In this document: positions 8,667 to 16,358 of the stretch, one piece after another
Numbering within the stretch: the first letter of the stretch is position 1
Layout: each line of letters starts with the position of its first letter
DNA from: Chitinophagales bacterium
GTDB taxonomy: Bacteria; Bacteroidota; Bacteroidia; Chitinophagales; UBA2359
Reading direction: 5' to 3'
Assembly (NCBI GenBank): GCA_020628375.1
Contig: JAHDFD010000006.1
Coordinates: 1 to 64,000, forward strand
DNA: 64,000 bases
Position numbers and translations under genes: made by a program
The notes under the pieces: generated by a model
What the model saw: only the letters and a program-made list of their open reading frames with translations
Databases searched by the model: none
Told to the model about the DNA's origin: nothing

Positions 8667-9332
8667 ATGACATTAAGTAAAAACGAAGAAGACTATTTAA
8701 AAGCATTGTTTCATTTAATTGTGGAACAAGGAATAGAAGCAGCAAGAACCAAAGAACTGGCTGCTTACCTGGATGTTGCACCGGCTTCAGTTAATGCCAT
8801 GCTGAAGAAACTGAAATTAAAGGGTTTAGTTGAGTATGAAAAATACGGAAAACTACAACTTAGTCTATCTGGTCAGAAAATTGCCACACAGATAATAAGG
8901 AAACATCGATTATGGGAGACATTTCTTTATAAGAATTTGAATTTTAATTGGGAAGAAGTACATGAAGTAGCTGAGCAACTAGAGCATATTCAGTCTGAAA
9001 AGCTAATAAATGAATTAGATAAGTTCCTGGGCTTTCCTAAAATAGATCCCCATGGCTCCCCTATTCCATCTTCTAATGGAGATTATCAAGCGATTCCAAA
9101 GGTCTTACTTTCTGAAATGAAAGAAGGAAATGCCTGTAAAATTGTTGGTGTGAAAGAAGGATCAATAGAGTTTTTGAAGTATTTTTCTCAAATCGGTTTG
9201 GTTTTATCAAGTAATGTAATAGTAGAAAAAATTATTGAATTTGACAATTCGATGTTAATTTCATTCGAAGGAAAAGAAGAAACTATTTCCCAGAAATTCG
9301 CTGCAAATATCTTTGTTGAGATAGCAGCATAA
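8667..9332 (+). CDS. DtxR/MntR-family metal-dependent transcriptional regulator
   Basis: From ATG 8667 the product is 221 residues starting MTLSKNEEDYLKALF, the family's usual N-terminus. The TTG at 8598 would add 23 unrelated residues and lies at the edge of a palindromic repeat, so I reject it. An N-terminal winged helix (LAAYLDVAPASVNAMLKKL) is followed by the metal-binding/dimerisation region (RKHRLWETFLYKNL, then WEEVHEVAEQLEH and DPHGSPIP). A C-terminal FeoA/SH3-like domain begins near residue 145. The family represses Mn or Fe uptake when metal-loaded. It follows the MbnP/MbnH-like pair, but no uptake transporter lies nearby, so its targets are probably elsewhere. Confidence 0.9.
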   Translation: MTLSKNEEDYLKALFHLIVEQGIEAARTKELAAYLDVAPASVNAMLKKLKLKGLVEYEKYGKLQLSLSGQKIATQIIRKHRLWETFLYKNLNFNWEEVHEVAEQLEHIQSEKLINELDKFLGFPKIDPHGSPIPSSNGDYQAIPKVLLSEMKEGNACKIVGVKEGSIEFLKYFSQIGLVLSSNVIVEKIIEFDNSMLISFEGKEETISQKFAANIFVEIAA

Positions 9333-9334
9333 AA

Positions 9335-9364
9335 AAACCCCACTGTAAAAAACAGCAGGGTTTA
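9335..9364. terminator. Bidirectional terminator between convergent genes
   Basis: The hairpin aaaccccactgt / acagcagggttt, with A and T runs at its ends, sits between the dtxR-like gene and the minus-strand DUF937-OmpA gene. Confidence 0.6.
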
Positions 9365-9388
9365 CAATTAAGGTTATTTTACTAACGA

Positions 9389-10780
9389 CTATCGTTGCTT
9401 AATTATTACTTTATTAGCTCCAGTTTTTCCAATAGCACGGATTCTATTAACAGCAACACCTAATTTTTTAAACTGATTTTCAATTTTCTCAGCTCTGATC
9501 TTACCTGTAATTTTGTCAATAGCAGGCTTTCCACTATCAGCAAATGCCTCAATAACGATCTTCATATCAGGATTTGCTTTCATCATTGCAGCAATTTTTC
9601 CGATTTCAGCAGTTCCTGCAGCAGTTAACTCTTTATCATTGAATGTAAGTCCCTTCGCTTCGAACTCTGCACCAGGCTTAGAAGCACTGAAGAAGTTCTT
9701 CATATCGGCAGAAGCTCCTGCAACTGCAGCACCCGCTGCATTAGCAGCATCTTTAGCACCATCTACTACTTTTCCAGCAGCATCTTTGGTTGCACTTGCA
9801 GCATTCTTAGCAGCATTTCCAGTTGCTGTAGCAGCACCTTTCGCACCATCTACTATATTTCCAGCAGCATCTTTAGTTGCATTTGCAGCTCCTTTTGCAG
9901 CATCGCCAACTTTATTAGCACCTGATCTGATTGCATTTCCTGTTGCGTTTGCAGCTCCTCTTGCGCCATCGGCAGCTTTACCTGCAACTTGCTCAGTCTT
10001 GTCCTTAACATTTGCGGCAGCATCTTTGGTTTTATCCATGCAGCCATCGCCCATAAATTTCCATAATAAGAAACCACCTAAAAGTAATAATAATAAAGGT
10101 AATAATTTACCTAAAATGCCACCACCTTTTGGTTCTTCCGGCTCAGAACGTCTAACGGTTGATTCTACTTCTCTTTTAGTTTCCTGAACTGTTTCTCTTG
10201 TTTGAGAGAAAGTTTCTTTTACTTCTTCTTTTCCAAAGTCAGCAAAGCCAAGTATATCAGATAATCCTGCAGGAGCAGCTTTTGCAATATGATCTTTCTG
10301 GCTGGCAAGTAAGCCTGCTAATCCCGAAGCATCAAGATTACGATCATTTTTCATTTTGCCTAAGAAGCTCATTATTAATGGTAATCCTAACTTTAATAAA
10401 GAAGAAGAAGAGCTTCTGCCGATTCCACTACGTGAGCTTATCAAATCAACGATTCCTCCTAATTTATTGCCGAAAACCATATCAAGTAATCCGCCACCTC
10501 TTTCCATAACACCATTAGAAATGTCTCCTCCACCGAAAACATCGCCTAATTTTCCAAGCATCGTACCATCGAAACCATTGTTTGTAATTGCATCGAATAT
10601 TTGACCTGCTCCGCTTGAAGTTGAACTTTTTGACATTAAGCCACCTAATAAACTTGGTAACATAGAAGTTAGTGCATTACCAGTATTTCCTTTGTCTTCG
10701 CCAAGGAAACCACTGATCATACCGAGTGTAGAATCTCCACCGATCTGGTCAGTAATCAATTCTAATAAATTAATTCCCAT
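9389..10780 (-). CDS. DUF937-like protein with membrane anchor, LEA-like repeats and OmpA-like end
   Basis: The 463-residue protein is modular. Residues 1-180 form a Gly/Ser/Leu-rich DUF937 (YidB-like) region (SMLPSLLGGLM, LLKLGLPLIMSFLGKM). A single membrane helix at 220-242 follows a charged linker, and C247 lies just after it. Residues 248-358 are an Ala/Lys/Asp-rich LEA-like repeat (KDAAGNIVDGAK, KDAAGKVVDGAK). Residues 372-463 are a degenerate OmpA-like domain (IVIEAFADSGKP instead of the usual EGHTD motif, then IRAEKIENQFKKLGV). The likely role is linking membrane and peptidoglycan, or stress protection; this is inference. Peptidoglycan-binding residues look altered, so binding is uncertain. 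Confidence 0.7.
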   Translation of the reverse strand: MGINLLELITDQIGGDSTLGMISGFLGEDKGNTGNALTSMLPSLLGGLMSKSSTSSGAGQIFDAITNNGFDGTMLGKLGDVFGGGDISNGVMERGGGLLDMVFGNKLGGIVDLISSRSGIGRSSSSSLLKLGLPLIMSFLGKMKNDRNLDASGLAGLLASQKDHIAKAAPAGLSDILGFADFGKEEVKETFSQTRETVQETKREVESTVRRSEPEEPKGGGILGKLLPLLLLLLGGFLLWKFMGDGCMDKTKDAAANVKDKTEQVAGKAADGARGAANATGNAIRSGANKVGDAAKGAANATKDAAGNIVDGAKGAATATGNAAKNAASATKDAAGKVVDGAKDAANAAGAAVAGASADMKNFFSASKPGAEFEAKGLTFNDKELTAAGTAEIGKIAAMMKANPDMKIVIEAFADSGKPAIDKITGKIRAEKIENQFKKLGVAVNRIRAIGKTGANKVIIKQR

Positions 10781-11107
10781 TTTAATTTTTTTGGTTGAAT
10801 AAAAATTTAGTTAAGAGTCTTCAGGGTAAATATATAAATATCTAAAATTAACAAAAAAGTTTCCAGATTTAACACTTTTTACTTTTTTAAGTCAACAATA
10901 TTTGCTAAAGACACTCAATAATGAGACTAATATATTGATTATTAAGTCATTACAGAACAAGCTATTTCTTTATTTTTTTTTCAACAAAATTGAAAAATTC
11001 ATACTGATTTATAAAAAAACGCTGTCAGAATTCCAAATCGAAGCTAATAGCTTATAGACATATAATCCTGACAACGTAAAAATACCAAAGTAGATAGCTA
11101 TGTAATT
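10781..11107. other. AT-rich intergenic region
   Basis: This 327-bp gap holds the upstream region of the minus-strand DUF937-OmpA gene and the terminator of the N-acetylglucosamine-kinase-like gene. No ORF, tRNA or recognisable RNA motif is seen. Confidence 0.5.
11012..11076 (-). terminator. Terminator of the pfkA operon
   Basis: On the minus strand, arms cgttgtcag and ctgacagcg (8 of 9 paired; plus-strand 11020-11028 and 11068-11076) enclose a smaller aagct/agctt hairpin and are followed by a run of seven T. Confidence 0.55.
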
Positions 11108-11956
11108 CTAAACTTCGCTCAGGTGATATTTCGTTAAATTATGAACTGGTTGCTTAATGATCTTTCCTACATTTAAGTGATGTATTTTAGCTTCGTGCTT
11201 CAATAGATCCTGAAAATAAAAAGCTACCGAACCAATGAAATGGATTGGAACTTCTTTAAAGTTTTTATACTTCCAGACGTGAATTGTTATAAACTCAGAA
11301 AAACCTTTGTAGATAAATTTGCGTACCCATTCATCGTCTCTTGTATCTGATAAAAACCGCATAAAAGAAGCCAGATAAACATTAGCATGTTCTTTCATAT
11401 ATACTCTTTCAAAGATTTCCTGTTTATTTGTATTGAACCTATCTTCAAAAGCTTTACTGATGTGTGGTGGCAATTCCTTATATAGGTATAATTTCAGAAG
11501 TTGTCTTCCAAAATAAGCTCCACTTCCTTCGTCTCCTAAAATATATCCCAGTGCTGGCACTTCTTCATAAATATTCGTTCCATCGAAATAACATGAATTG
11601 GAACCAGTTCCCAAAATACAGGCAATACCTTCCTCATTTCCACAAGTGGCATAAACAGCTCCTGCCAAATCATGATCTACTGTAATTTCAGCATTTACAA
11701 AATAGTTTTGTAAACCTTCTGTAATAATCTTTTTGAAAAGCTCACTTGAACACCCTGCCCCATAAAAAAAGACCTTTTCAATACGCTTTGCCAACATACT
11801 CAGATCTTCATGTTCATTTAACTTATTCGTAATAAAAGAAGAGGAGTGAAAGAATGGATTAAAACCCATTGTACTCATTTTTTCTGATTTGAATCCATCT
11901 TTGTTTATGGCAACCCAGTCACATTTTGTAGATCCACTATCTGCTACTATTATCAT
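11108..11956 (-). CDS. N-acetylglucosamine kinase-like BadF/BadG-family ATPase
   Basis: The product is 282 residues with the ASKHA sugar-kinase fold: phosphate-1 loop at the N-terminus (IIVADSGSTKCDWV), then DHDLAGAVYATCG, the phosphate-2 loop CILGTGSNS and the adenosine-type block GYILGDEGSGAYFG. These match the BadF/BadG/BcrA/BcrD ATPase family as found in bacterial N-acetylglucosamine/glucosamine kinases. It starts 15 bp after pfkA on the same strand, so the two are probably co-transcribed, linking amino-sugar phosphorylation (perhaps peptidoglycan recycling) with glycolysis. Exact substrate is not readable from sequence. Confidence 0.8.
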   Translation of the reverse strand: MIIVADSGSTKCDWVAINKDGFKSEKMSTMGFNPFFHSSSFITNKLNEHEDLSMLAKRIEKVFFYGAGCSSELFKKIITEGLQNYFVNAEITVDHDLAGAVYATCGNEEGIACILGTGSNSCYFDGTNIYEEVPALGYILGDEGSGAYFGRQLLKLYLYKELPPHISKAFEDRFNTNKQEIFERVYMKEHANVYLASFMRFLSDTRDDEWVRKFIYKGFSEFITIHVWKYKNFKEVPIHFIGSVAFYFQDLLKHEAKIHHLNVGKIIKQPVHNLTKYHLSEV

Positions 11957-11971
11957 AATTTGAAATTTCGG

Positions 11972-12943
11972 TTAAATTGCTAATATTTTTGAAATTCTCA
12001 GAAGTTCTTCATCGAATTTTCTTCTAGCTTCTATTGCTTCTTCAAACGGTGTGTATCGAAGTTTTCCTCCAACATCACCAATCATTACATTTTTTTTACC
12101 TTCTTTAAGAGCTTCAATCGCCCAAACGCCTAACTTACTACCTAATAACCTATCATAACAACTTGGTGTACCACCTCTTTGTGTGTGCCCTAAAATAGTA
12201 ACCTTAGAGGTGTATCTATTATCTTTTTGTCCGACTTTGTAAGCTATTTCGGTTGCAGTTCCATTAGGATTACCTTCGGCAACAATAACAATGCTCGAAG
12301 TTTTAGCATTCTGAGACCCTTCTTTTAATGTTTCCATTAATTCATCCATCGTTGTCATCTTTTCCGGAACGAGGGCTGCTTCTGCACCACCGGCAACAGC
12401 AGTTCTTAGAGCTATAAAACCAGTATCTCTACCCATTACTTCAATGAAAAACAATCGACTATGAGAAGAAGCAGTATCTTTTATAGCATCAGTTGCTTTT
12501 AAGGCTGTATTGGTTGCAGTATCATATCCAAGCGTATAATCTGTTCCTGTCAGGTCGTTATCTATTGTTCCCGGAATTCCGACTATTGGAAAACCAAATT
12601 CCTCGAAAAAGATTTTAGCCCCTGTAAATGTACCATCTCCACCAATGGCAACTAAGCCATCAATTTTGGCTTCTTTGAGATTTTTCAATGCTTTTTTTCT
12701 GCCTTCTTCTGTTCTGAATTCATCGCTACGTGCCGATTTAAGTATTGTACCTCCACGTTGAATAATATTAGAAACAGATCGAGCATTCATATCGTAAAAA
12801 TCCTTTTCTATAATTCCCTGATATCCTCTTTTGATTCCTACTACTTCTAAACCATAGTAAATACCACCACGAACTACTGCCCTAACTGCAGCATTCATAC
12901 CTGGAGCATCGCCACCTGATGTAAAAACACCTATCTTTTTCAT
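11972..12943 (-). CDS. pfkA: ATP-dependent 6-phosphofructokinase
   Basis: This committed glycolytic enzyme phosphorylates fructose 6-phosphate to fructose 1,6-bisphosphate. The length of 323 residues is typical. FTSGGDAPGMNAAVR (7-21) is the nucleotide loop, GGDGT (101-105) the ATP/Mg site, and PGTIDND (124-130) holds the catalytic aspartate D128. MGRDTGFIALR, VAEGNPNG and LGHTQRGGTPSCYDR complete the signature. Glycine at the GGDGT position favours ATP over pyrophosphate as donor (established for the family). It is first in a two-gene operon with the kinase gene downstream. Confidence 0.97.
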   Translation of the reverse strand: MKKIGVFTSGGDAPGMNAAVRAVVRGGIYYGLEVVGIKRGYQGIIEKDFYDMNARSVSNIIQRGGTILKSARSDEFRTEEGRKKALKNLKEAKIDGLVAIGGDGTFTGAKIFFEEFGFPIVGIPGTIDNDLTGTDYTLGYDTATNTALKATDAIKDTASSHSRLFFIEVMGRDTGFIALRTAVAGGAEAALVPEKMTTMDELMETLKEGSQNAKTSSIVIVAEGNPNGTATEIAYKVGQKDNRYTSKVTILGHTQRGGTPSCYDRLLGSKLGVWAIEALKEGKKNVMIGDVGGKLRYTPFEEAIEARRKFDEELLRISKILAI

Positions 12944-13246
12944 TTCACTTAAATTAGAATGATCTATTTTACAATTCCCAAATTAAAACCAAAGTTCAAC
13001 CTTGCTTAAAATAAATTACACAGTAGACTTTAAAACGATTTTTTTTCATAAAATTATTTTACAATGTACAGACGTAGTATTGCTACGTCTCTATCAAAAA
13101 TCGTTTTAAACTTTAGTACTTAATAAACATAATTTTACAACTATTATTTAAGCAATTTGTGAAAGTAAAACTTTATAATTGTTTTTTCGTAATCTATTCA
13201 AAAAGTATTTCAATAATTTTGCCTAAATTTCATTTGAAATCTATCA
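12944..13246. other. Divergent intergenic region with one palindromic element
   Basis: This 303-bp gap separates divergent pfkA and the membrane-protein gene. Apart from the inverted-repeat element at 13022-13112 it is AT-rich and has no ORF. No clear TAnnTTTG with a matching -33 box was found. Confidence 0.5.
13022..13112. repeat. MITE-like inverted-repeat element
   Basis: Terminal arms of about 22 bp pair at 19 of 22 positions, including a perfect 13-bp core (taaaacgattttt at 13031-13043 and its complement at 13096-13108). In the middle is a second perfect palindrome, agacgtag (13070-13077) and ctacgtct (13083-13090), around tattg. The nested layout in a 91-bp unit with no ORF suggests a small non-autonomous mobile element or a structured RNA. 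Confidence 0.65.
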
Positions 13247-14146
13247 TTGAATTTTTTGTCTAACATATCGGTTACTTTTAGCTTAAAAATAGCAACATTT
13301 TTTCTGTTGATCGGAAGGGCTTGGCAACACCTTGTGTGGCATACACCTCACTCAGAATTTTTCTGGGATGAAACATGGTGGGGTGAATTAGTCAATTCAT
13401 TTGGAATAACATGGAATGATTATGCCAACAACTATATGAATTTCACCATGATCGATGCTATAGTTCAAACTATTGGCATCCTTTATCTTATAACTGCTTT
13501 TGCTATTCTTTTCTACAAAAAAACACATCGGCTAACAAGTGTACTATTGATCATTTCTCATTTGAATCTAGTGTTCTTGGCATTTTGTTATATGAAAGGT
13601 AAATCTTTTGCTATTGGTCAATTCTGGGAATATACTATTCAATTTATGATGCCAGTCTTACTATGGCTTTGGGTTCAGGAAAAAATAAATGTCCGAAAAT
13701 TCATACTCATTTGCAAAATTTGCATTGCTCTTTCATTCACTTGTCATGGTTTATATGCAGTAGGCTTCTACCCTGTTCCAGGAAACTTTATCGATATGAC
13801 CATTTCTATAACTGGATTAAGCCAGAATCATAGTTATATATATTTATTAGTAGCCGGTATATTAGACTTCATCCTAGCTATTGGCATTTTCAGTCCTAAC
13901 AGAAAAATAGTTTTAGGCTTACTCGCTTATGCAACATTTTGGGGAATAGCCACTTCTCTTGCGCGGATATTTGCCTATGTACGTTTAGATTACTTCTGGG
14001 ATCCATTTATGCAATGGATTCCACATACTATATACCGTTTGCCACATGGATTATTACCATTTGTAACATTCATAATGATCTATCAGTATGCAAGTAAGTC
14101 TCAAAAAAACATGGATGAACCAAATTTGAAACTCGCTAAGGAGTAA
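13247..14146 (+). CDS. Polytopic membrane protein of unknown function
   Basis: The product is 299 residues with about eight hydrophobic segments and many aromatic residues (AWQHLVWHTPHSEFFWDETWW, LDYFWDPFMQWIPHTIYRL). The start is TTG at 13247; an in-frame stop lies 12 bp upstream and no ATG precedes the first membrane helix. Conserved-looking His/Trp clusters between helices might bind a cofactor or lipid, but I cannot name the family; a distant DoxX-like fold is possible. It ends at the TAA that also forms part of the candidate queE promoter, 10 bp upstream of queE. Confidence 0.6.
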   Translation: MNFLSNISVTFSLKIATFFLLIGRAWQHLVWHTPHSEFFWDETWWGELVNSFGITWNDYANNYMNFTMIDAIVQTIGILYLITAFAILFYKKTHRLTSVLLIISHLNLVFLAFCYMKGKSFAIGQFWEYTIQFMMPVLLWLWVQEKINVRKFILICKICIALSFTCHGLYAVGFYPVPGNFIDMTISITGLSQNHSYIYLLVAGILDFILAIGIFSPNRKIVLGLLAYATFWGIATSLARIFAYVRLDYFWDPFMQWIPHTIYRLPHGLLPFVTFIMIYQYASKSQKNMDEPNLKLAKE

Positions 14147-14151
14147 CTTTG
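14144..14151 (+). promoter_or_regulatory. Candidate TAnnTTTG -7 element for queE
   Basis: TAACTTTG overlaps the stop codon of the membrane-protein gene and ends 5 nt before the queE ATG. A TTTG at 14125-14128 is only 15 nt upstream, shorter than the usual 19-21, so this is tentative. Confidence 0.3.
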
Positions 14152-14156
14152 CAATT

Positions 14157-14804
14157 ATGTCAAACGATATACTTGAAAATACCGATTCAGCCGTAGATGA
14201 AGGTTTAGCCCTACCTGTAATGGAACATTTTTACACGATACAAGGGGAAGGTTATCATAGTGGGAAAGCTGCTTATTTCATACGATTAGCAGGCTGTGAT
14301 GTTGGTTGCGTATGGTGCGACGTAAAAGAATCGTGGCATACAAAGGGCTACCCAGTATTGACTATAGATAAAATTCTTGATTCAGTAAAAAAGCATCCGT
14401 CTGAAATAGTTGTAATTACTGGTGGAGAGCCGCTTATGTACAATTTGAACAACCTCACATCTGCTTTAATAAAAAATGGATTCAAAACTCATATAGAAAC
14501 ATCTGGAGCACACCCTCCAAGTGGGTATTGGGATTGGATTACTGTTTCTCCAAAAAAATTCAAAGCCCCACTTAAAGAAGCAATAGAGAGGGCCAATGAA
14601 TTAAAGATAATAGTTTATAATAAATCTGATTTCAAATGGGCAGAAGAACATGCTGATAAGATTTCAAAAACCGATTGCAAATTATATCTTCAACCGGAAT
14701 GGAGTAAGCAAAATGATATGATGCCACTGATTATTGAATATGTAAAAAACAATCCTAAATGGAATATTAGCTTACAAACACATAAGTACCTTGATATTCC
14801 TTAA
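14157..14804 (+). CDS. queE: 7-carboxy-7-deazaguanine synthase (radical SAM)
   Basis: The enzyme rearranges 6-carboxytetrahydropterin to 7-carboxy-7-deazaguanine on the queuosine pathway. The product is 215 residues, in the short bacterial range. FYTIQGEGYHSGKAAYFIRL precedes the cluster site C47-x3-C51-x2-C54 (GCDVGCVWCD), the CX3CX2C form of the radical-SAM motif. ITGGEPL and IETSGAHP follow, matching QueE substrate-site blocks. No other queuosine gene is in the window. Confidence 0.93.
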   Translation: MSNDILENTDSAVDEGLALPVMEHFYTIQGEGYHSGKAAYFIRLAGCDVGCVWCDVKESWHTKGYPVLTIDKILDSVKKHPSEIVVITGGEPLMYNLNNLTSALIKNGFKTHIETSGAHPPSGYWDWITVSPKKFKAPLKEAIERANELKIIVYNKSDFKWAEEHADKISKTDCKLYLQPEWSKQNDMMPLIIEYVKNNPKWNISLQTHKYLDIP

Positions 14805-14858
14805 AAAGAATAAGTTTGATTAAATTTATACCTTGTATCTATGTTAAATACAAAAACT

Positions 14859-15572
14859 ATGGACAAAAGAACCTTTTTAAAGACTGGTTTACTTTCAGGA
14901 GTTGGTGCAATGGCTTCAACAACAGCCTGGGCTGAATCAGAATATGGAATTTTCACAGCAAATACTTTAGACGAAAACGGAGAATATGTACTACCTCCGT
15001 TAACGTATGACTATAATGCTTTAGAACCATATATCGACGAAAAAACAATGCGCTTGCATCATGACAAGCATCATGCAGGTTATGTAAAAGGCTTAAACAA
15101 AGCAACTAAAAAAGTCCAGAAGTGTATTGAAAGTGAAGATTATTCATTGATCAAACATTGGGAACGCGAATTAGCTTTTCATGGATCCGGGCATTTCCTA
15201 CACACCATATTCTGGAAAATAATGGGCCCAAAGCAAGGTAAAAGGTCAAAATTATTGGAAAAACATTTGAATGATGACTTTGGTGGTTTTGACAAATTCA
15301 AAGCCTACTTTAAAATGGCATCAAAGAAAGTAGAAGGTTCTGGTTGGGGTATTTTGGCATACCAACCTCACGCTGATAAATTAGTTATATTACAGGCAGA
15401 AAAACATCATAATCTGACACAATGGGTTAGTATTCCTATTTTATGTATCGATGTTTGGGAACATGCTTATTATCTGAATTATCAAAACAACAGAGGTGCT
15501 TATATCGATGCTTTCTTCGATGTAATTGATTGGGAGGAAGTATCATCAAGATTAGATGCACTAAAATCTTAG
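14859..15572 (+). CDS. Exported Fe/Mn superoxide dismutase
   Basis: It dismutates superoxide. All four metal ligands are present (numbered from an ATG 6 codons upstream, 14841): H73 in LHHDKHHAGY, H121 in HTIFWK, D204 and H208 in DVWEHAYY. I prefer the ATG at 14859, which begins MDKRTFLKTGLLSG, a Tat-like signal (KR-TFLK) followed by a hydrophobic stretch and an AWA/ES cleavage site. The mature enzyme would therefore act in the periplasm or outside, unlike the usual cytosolic SodA/SodB. The metal (Fe, Mn or either) cannot be settled by eye. A rho-independent terminator follows. Confidence 0.9.
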   Translation: MDKRTFLKTGLLSGVGAMASTTAWAESEYGIFTANTLDENGEYVLPPLTYDYNALEPYIDEKTMRLHHDKHHAGYVKGLNKATKKVQKCIESEDYSLIKHWERELAFHGSGHFLHTIFWKIMGPKQGKRSKLLEKHLNDDFGGFDKFKAYFKMASKKVEGSGWGILAYQPHADKLVILQAEKHHNLTQWVSIPILCIDVWEHAYYLNYQNNRGAYIDAFFDVIDWEEVSSRLDALKS

Positions 15573-15622
15573 AATTTCAGCTATATATTTTTTCAATTCT
15601 GATCAATTTTATAACTTATCAT

Positions 15623-15657
15623 AAGGAATTCATTAAAACCTAATGGATTCCTTTTTT
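15623..15657 (+). terminator. Terminator of the superoxide dismutase gene
   Basis: The hairpin aaggaattcatta / taatggattcctt (one mismatch) with an aaacc loop is followed by a T run. Confidence 0.75.
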
Positions 15658-15661
15658 TATT

Positions 15662-15693
15662 ATTGATTTTAAATCTTCTATTGGTTAACTTTG
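15662..15693 (+). promoter_or_regulatory. Bacteroidota-type promoter of the bTHX gene
   Basis: TTG at 15663-15665 and TAACTTTG at 15686-15693 are 20 nt apart, matching the TTTG / TAnnTTTG consensus. This leaves a leader of about 25 nt to the ATG at 15723. Confidence 0.6.
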
Positions 15694-15722
15694 GCGTTTA
15701 ATTTATATAAAAAACATATATC

Positions 15723-15824
15723 ATGGGAAAAGGTGATAAAAGATCGAAAAAAGGTAAAATTAAGATAGGTTCATTCGGAAACTCAAGACCTAAGAAAAAG
15801 AAAACTGCTAAAAAAGAGGCATAA
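15723..15824 (+). CDS. 30S ribosomal protein bTHX
   Basis: This 33-residue, very basic protein begins MGKGDKRSKKGKIKIGSFG and continues NSRPKKKKTAKKEA. It matches the bTHX (THX) family, which binds the top of the 30S head and is typical of Bacteroidota and Thermus. It is shorter than most ORF cut-offs and easily missed. A good promoter lies upstream and a hairpin downstream, so it is probably monocistronic. Confidence 0.9.
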   Translation: MGKGDKRSKKGKIKIGSFGNSRPKKKKTAKKEA

Positions 15825-15840
15825 TTCTTCTCACCATTAA

Positions 15841-15868
15841 TTAGGTTTGATGATTTATTCAAACCTAA
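15841..15868 (+). terminator. Hairpin after the bTHX gene
   Basis: Perfect 10-bp arms ttaggtttga and tcaaacctaa enclose an 8-nt loop. The following T content is weak (gagtatattt), so termination efficiency is uncertain. Confidence 0.55.
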
Positions 15869-15945
15869 GAGTATATTTAAATTTCAAATTAATTTTAAAC
15901 ATACTCTAGTTTCAAACAATTATTGTTCAACATCGTTATAACCTC

Positions 15946-16344
15946 ATGGAGAAAATAATAAAATCTGATGAGGACTGGAAAGCTATACTTACTCCTGAGC
16001 AATATAGAGTATTACGGCTTAAGGGTACAGAATATGCCTTTACGGGTGAATATGACAATCATTTTCAGTCTGGCACTTATCATTGTGCAGGATGTGAAAA
16101 TCCTTTATTCCAATCTGAAGCAAAATATAATTCAGGATGTGGATGGCCAGCTTTTTCTGAAGCATTAGAAAAAGGTGCTGTTGAAGAGCATTTAGATAAA
16201 TCACATGGTATGCTACGTACAGAGATCACTTGTGCCAGATGTGATGGACATCTTGGTCATGTATTTAACGATGGACCTATTGAGAAAGGTGGGTTTCGAT
16301 ATTGTATTAATTCAATAGCTTTAAAGTTTATTCCTCAAGAATAA
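15946..16344 (+). CDS. msrB: Peptide-methionine (R)-S-oxide reductase
   Basis: It repairs methionine R-sulfoxide in proteins. The product is 132 residues, a single MsrB domain without MsrA fusion or signal peptide. Zinc ligands are C47/C50 (CAGC) and C96/C99 (CARC). The catalytic cysteine is C120 in RYCINS, and C65 in SGCGWPAF is the likely resolving residue. [10 protein letters not shown] is also diagnostic. Together with the nearby superoxide dismutase it gives the region an oxidative-stress flavour, although the genes are separated by terminators. Confidence 0.95.
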   Translation: MEKIIKSDEDWKAILTPEQYRVLRLKGTEYAFTGEYDNHFQSGTYHCAGCENPLFQSEAKYNSGCGWPAFSEALEKGAVEEHLDKSHGMLRTEITCARCDGHLGHVFNDGPIEKGGFRYCINSIALKFIPQE

Positions 16345-16358
16345 TTTCGTCGAGGAAA

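Noticed and set aside
9513-10187. 224-residue plus-strand ORF opposite the DUF937-OmpA gene
   Set aside because: Ala/Pro/Ser-rich antisense shadow of the LEA-like repeat.
11012-11076. Small regulatory RNA
   Set aside because: The stem followed by a T run in the minus-strand direction is explained by termination of the pfkA operon.
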